Positions 13,380 through 15,062 of a DNA stretch of 15,062 nucleotides are shown here, one piece after another. The stretch is taken from NCBI GenBank assembly GCA_031373545.1, contig JANMMT010000036.1:1-15062 (forward strand). The letters run 5' to 3'. Numbering within the stretch: position 1 is the stretch's first letter; every line of letters begins with the position of its first letter. The stretch is from JADCCX01 sp031373545 (GTDB taxonomy: Bacteria > Pseudomonadota > Alphaproteobacteria > Rhizobiales > Beijerinckiaceae). The translations under genes were made by a program, and so were the position numbers. The notes under the pieces are model-generated. The model was not told where the DNA came from. It did no database searches and saw only the letters and a program-made list of their open reading frames with translations.

Positions 13380-15062
13380 ATGATTCGAACTGCGCTGTGG
13401 CGCTTCATCGTTGTCTGCTCGTTGCTTGCCGCGCCTGCCATGGGTGCGTTTGCGGATCCGCGCCCGGGCGCGGCCCGGCACGGCATTGCCCGCCACGGCG
13501 AACCGGCGTTGTCGCCCGGTTTTGCGCAATTGCCTTATGTCCGGGCCGATGCCCCGCGCGGGGGGCGGCTGGTGGTTGGCCAACTTGGCACGTTCGACAG
13601 CCTCAACCCGTTCATCGCGCGCGGGGTGGTGCCCGAGGTCAGCCCCGGCAGCGGCCTCACCTCGCTGGTGGTGCAGCCCTTGATGATGCGCTCGCTCGAT
13701 GAGGCCTTCACGCTTTACGGGCTGGTGGCCGAGACCATCGAAACAGCGCCAGACCGCAGCTGGGTGGAGTTCAAACTCAACCCCAAGGCCACCTTCGCGG
13801 ATGGCAAGCCTGTGCGCGCCGCCGACATCCGGTTCACGTATGAGCTTCTGCGGGAGAAGGGACGCCCGCTGCAGCGCAACACATATCGCCGGGTGCGCGA
13901 GGTGCTGACGCCCGATGAGCGCACGATCCGCTTCACCTTCACGGAGCCGGACGGGGAACTGCCGATGATTCTGGCACTGATGCCCGCCCTGCCCCAGCAT
14001 GCGACGGACCGCGACAGCTTCGAGCAGCCCACCTTCAAGCCGCCCATGGGGTCCGGACCCTACGTGCTGGCGGATATGGAGCCTGGCAAGAGCTTTACCC
14101 TCAAGCGCAACCCGGCTTTCTGGGGCCGTGATCTGCCGATCCTCAAGGGCCATCACAACTTCGACGAGATCCGGGTGGAGTTTTACCGCGACAGCAATGC
14201 GCTGTTCGAGGCCTTCAAGGCCGGGCTTTACGACGTGCGTTTCGAGGCCGATCCAGGCCGCTGGTTCGGCGGCTACGACGTGCCTGCCGTGCGCGATGGC
14301 CGGATCGTGCGCGAAACAGCACGCTTTGAAGCGCCGCGCGGCATGACGGGCATTCTGATGAACACGCGGCGGCCCTTGTTTGCCGATGTGCGGGTGCGTG
14401 AGGCTCTGACGCTGCTGTTTGATTTCGAATGGGTGAATCGCAACCTCTTCCAATCGGCTTACGCCCGCCAGACCAGCTACTTCGATCAATCCGAGCTGAG
14501 TTCGCCCGGCCGGTCTGCCAGTGTGGCGGAACTAGAATTGCTTCAGCCCTACGCCGCCGATCTGCGCGCCGATTTCATCACGGGCAACTGGCTGCCGCCC
14601 CGCTCGGATGGCTCGGGCCGCGACCGCAGCATGGCGGCACAGGCCATCGCGCTGTTGGAGAAGGCGGGGTATGCCATTCGCGATGGTGTGATGACGAATA
14701 CCACCACCGGCCAACCGCTTGGTTTCGAATTCCTGGCCCTCAGCCGCGACCAGGAGCGCATTGGCCTCGCTTATGCCGATTTTCTGAAACCTGTCGGCAT
14801 TGCGCTGCGCGTGCGTTTTGTGGATTCCAGCCTTTATTGGCGGCGGCTGCGCACCTTCGATTTCGACACGATGATCTGGACCTACGGTGTCTCGGCCTCG
14901 CCGGGCACCGAGCAACCCAACCGCTTCGCCAGTGCATCGGCGGGGCGGGAAGCGAGCCTCAACTACGCCGGCGTGCGCTCCCCTGCCGTGGATGCGATGC
15001 TGGAAGCGATGCGACGGGCCAATTCGCGCGAGGAATTCATCACGGCGGTGCGCGCGCTCGAC
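13380..15062 (+). CDS. YejA-like ABC transporter substrate-binding protein, partial (runs off the right edge)
   Basis: Periplasmic binding protein of the SBP_bac_5 family (PF00496), YejA branch, which delivers oligopeptides (and in E. coli microcin C) to the YejBEF permease. The 561 visible codons begin with a signal peptide (FIVVCSLLAAPAMGAFA). The YejA-type opening follows: HGIARHGEPALSPGF, YVRADAPRGGRLVVG and GTFDSLNPFI near residues 37-80. Further landmarks are FADGKPVRAADIRFTYELL, GSGPYVLADMEPGKSFTLKR, FEAFKAGLYDVRFE, RPLFADVRVREALTLLFDFE, and SYFDQSELSSPG. Full members are about 600-630 residues, so only the last tenth is missing. ATG 13380 has no visible ribosome site but is supported by the signal peptide. 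The permease and ATPase genes would be expected beyond the edge. Confidence 0.92.
   Translation, partial: MIRTALWRFIVVCSLLAAPAMGAFADPRPGAARHGIARHGEPALSPGFAQLPYVRADAPRGGRLVVGQLGTFDSLNPFIARGVVPEVSPGSGLTSLVVQPLMMRSLDEAFTLYGLVAETIETAPDRSWVEFKLNPKATFADGKPVRAADIRFTYELLREKGRPLQRNTYRRVREVLTPDERTIRFTFTEPDGELPMILALMPALPQHATDRDSFEQPTFKPPMGSGPYVLADMEPGKSFTLKRNPAFWGRDLPILKGHHNFDEIRVEFYRDSNALFEAFKAGLYDVRFEADPGRWFGGYDVPAVRDGRIVRETARFEAPRGMTGILMNTRRPLFADVRVREALTLLFDFEWVNRNLFQSAYARQTSYFDQSELSSPGRSASVAELELLQPYAADLRADFITGNWLPPRSDGSGRDRSMAAQAIALLEKAGYAIRDGVMTNTTTGQPLGFEFLALSRDQERIGLAYADFLKPVGIALRVRFVDSSLYWRRLRTFDFDTMIWTYGVSASPGTEQPNRFASASAGREASLNYAGVRSPAVDAMLEAMRRANSREEFITAVRALD

Noticed and set aside
13326..14489. 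Minus-strand open frame (387 codons) opposite the YejA-like gene
   Set aside because: It is antisense to a binding protein with signal peptide and family motifs. Its translation is a His/Arg/Gly-rich composition typical of shadows.

Overview
The window looks like chromosomal, GC-rich DNA from an alphaproteobacterium, most likely of the Hyphomicrobiales (Rhizobiales) or a close relative. The evidence is a PopZ (DUF2497) gene between valS and a tolC-type gene, a pcm-like gene next to tolC, an IalB-family exported protein, and tRNA genes with encoded CCA ends. No genus can be named from the sequence alone. I see no phage genes, transposase or CRISPR array.

Layout. Bases 1-4418, minus strand, hold a housekeeping block read in the order pcm-like methyltransferase, tolC, popZ, valS (valS runs off the left edge). 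A hairpin with a T-rich tail lies between popZ and valS. Bases 4489-4812 hold two divergent tRNA genes: Cys (minus) and Asn (plus). Bases 4950-12203, plus strand, hold one tightly packed six-gene operon: class I DNA photolyase, COG2907 flavoprotein, DUF1365 protein, Cfa-like SAM methyltransferase, GPH/MelB-type transporter and a zinc-free quinone oxidoreductase. The last five genes are joined by four ATGA stop/start overlaps. A strong symmetric hairpin at 12240-12273 separates this operon from a convergent ialB-family gene (12293-13078, minus). A 301-base divergent intergenic region follows, with an AT-rich cluster of back-to-back inverted repeats. The right edge is the first 561 codons of a YejA-like peptide-transporter binding protein.

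How the genes may work together. Photolyase, COG2907, DUF1365 and Cfa-family genes recur together in bacterial light and singlet-oxygen responses (RpoE-ChrR in Rhodobacter, LitR in Pseudomonas), and Cfa-like and flavin enzymes of this kind are tied to methylated and furan fatty acids in alphaproteobacteria. I read the operon as a photo-oxidative stress unit: the photolyase repairs DNA, and the flavoprotein, DUF1365 protein and methyltransferase modify acyl chains in membrane phospholipids. The transporter may move a lipid or lysolipid, and the quinone oxidoreductase may clear quinones or lipid-derived enones. The functional links are inference. The most notable sequence-level points are that the Cfa-like enzyme has Ser and Gln where E. 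coli Cfa has catalytic-site Cys139 and His266, that a GPH transporter and an oxidoreductase are translationally coupled to lipid genes, and that a structured AT-rich element sits at 13197-13317.
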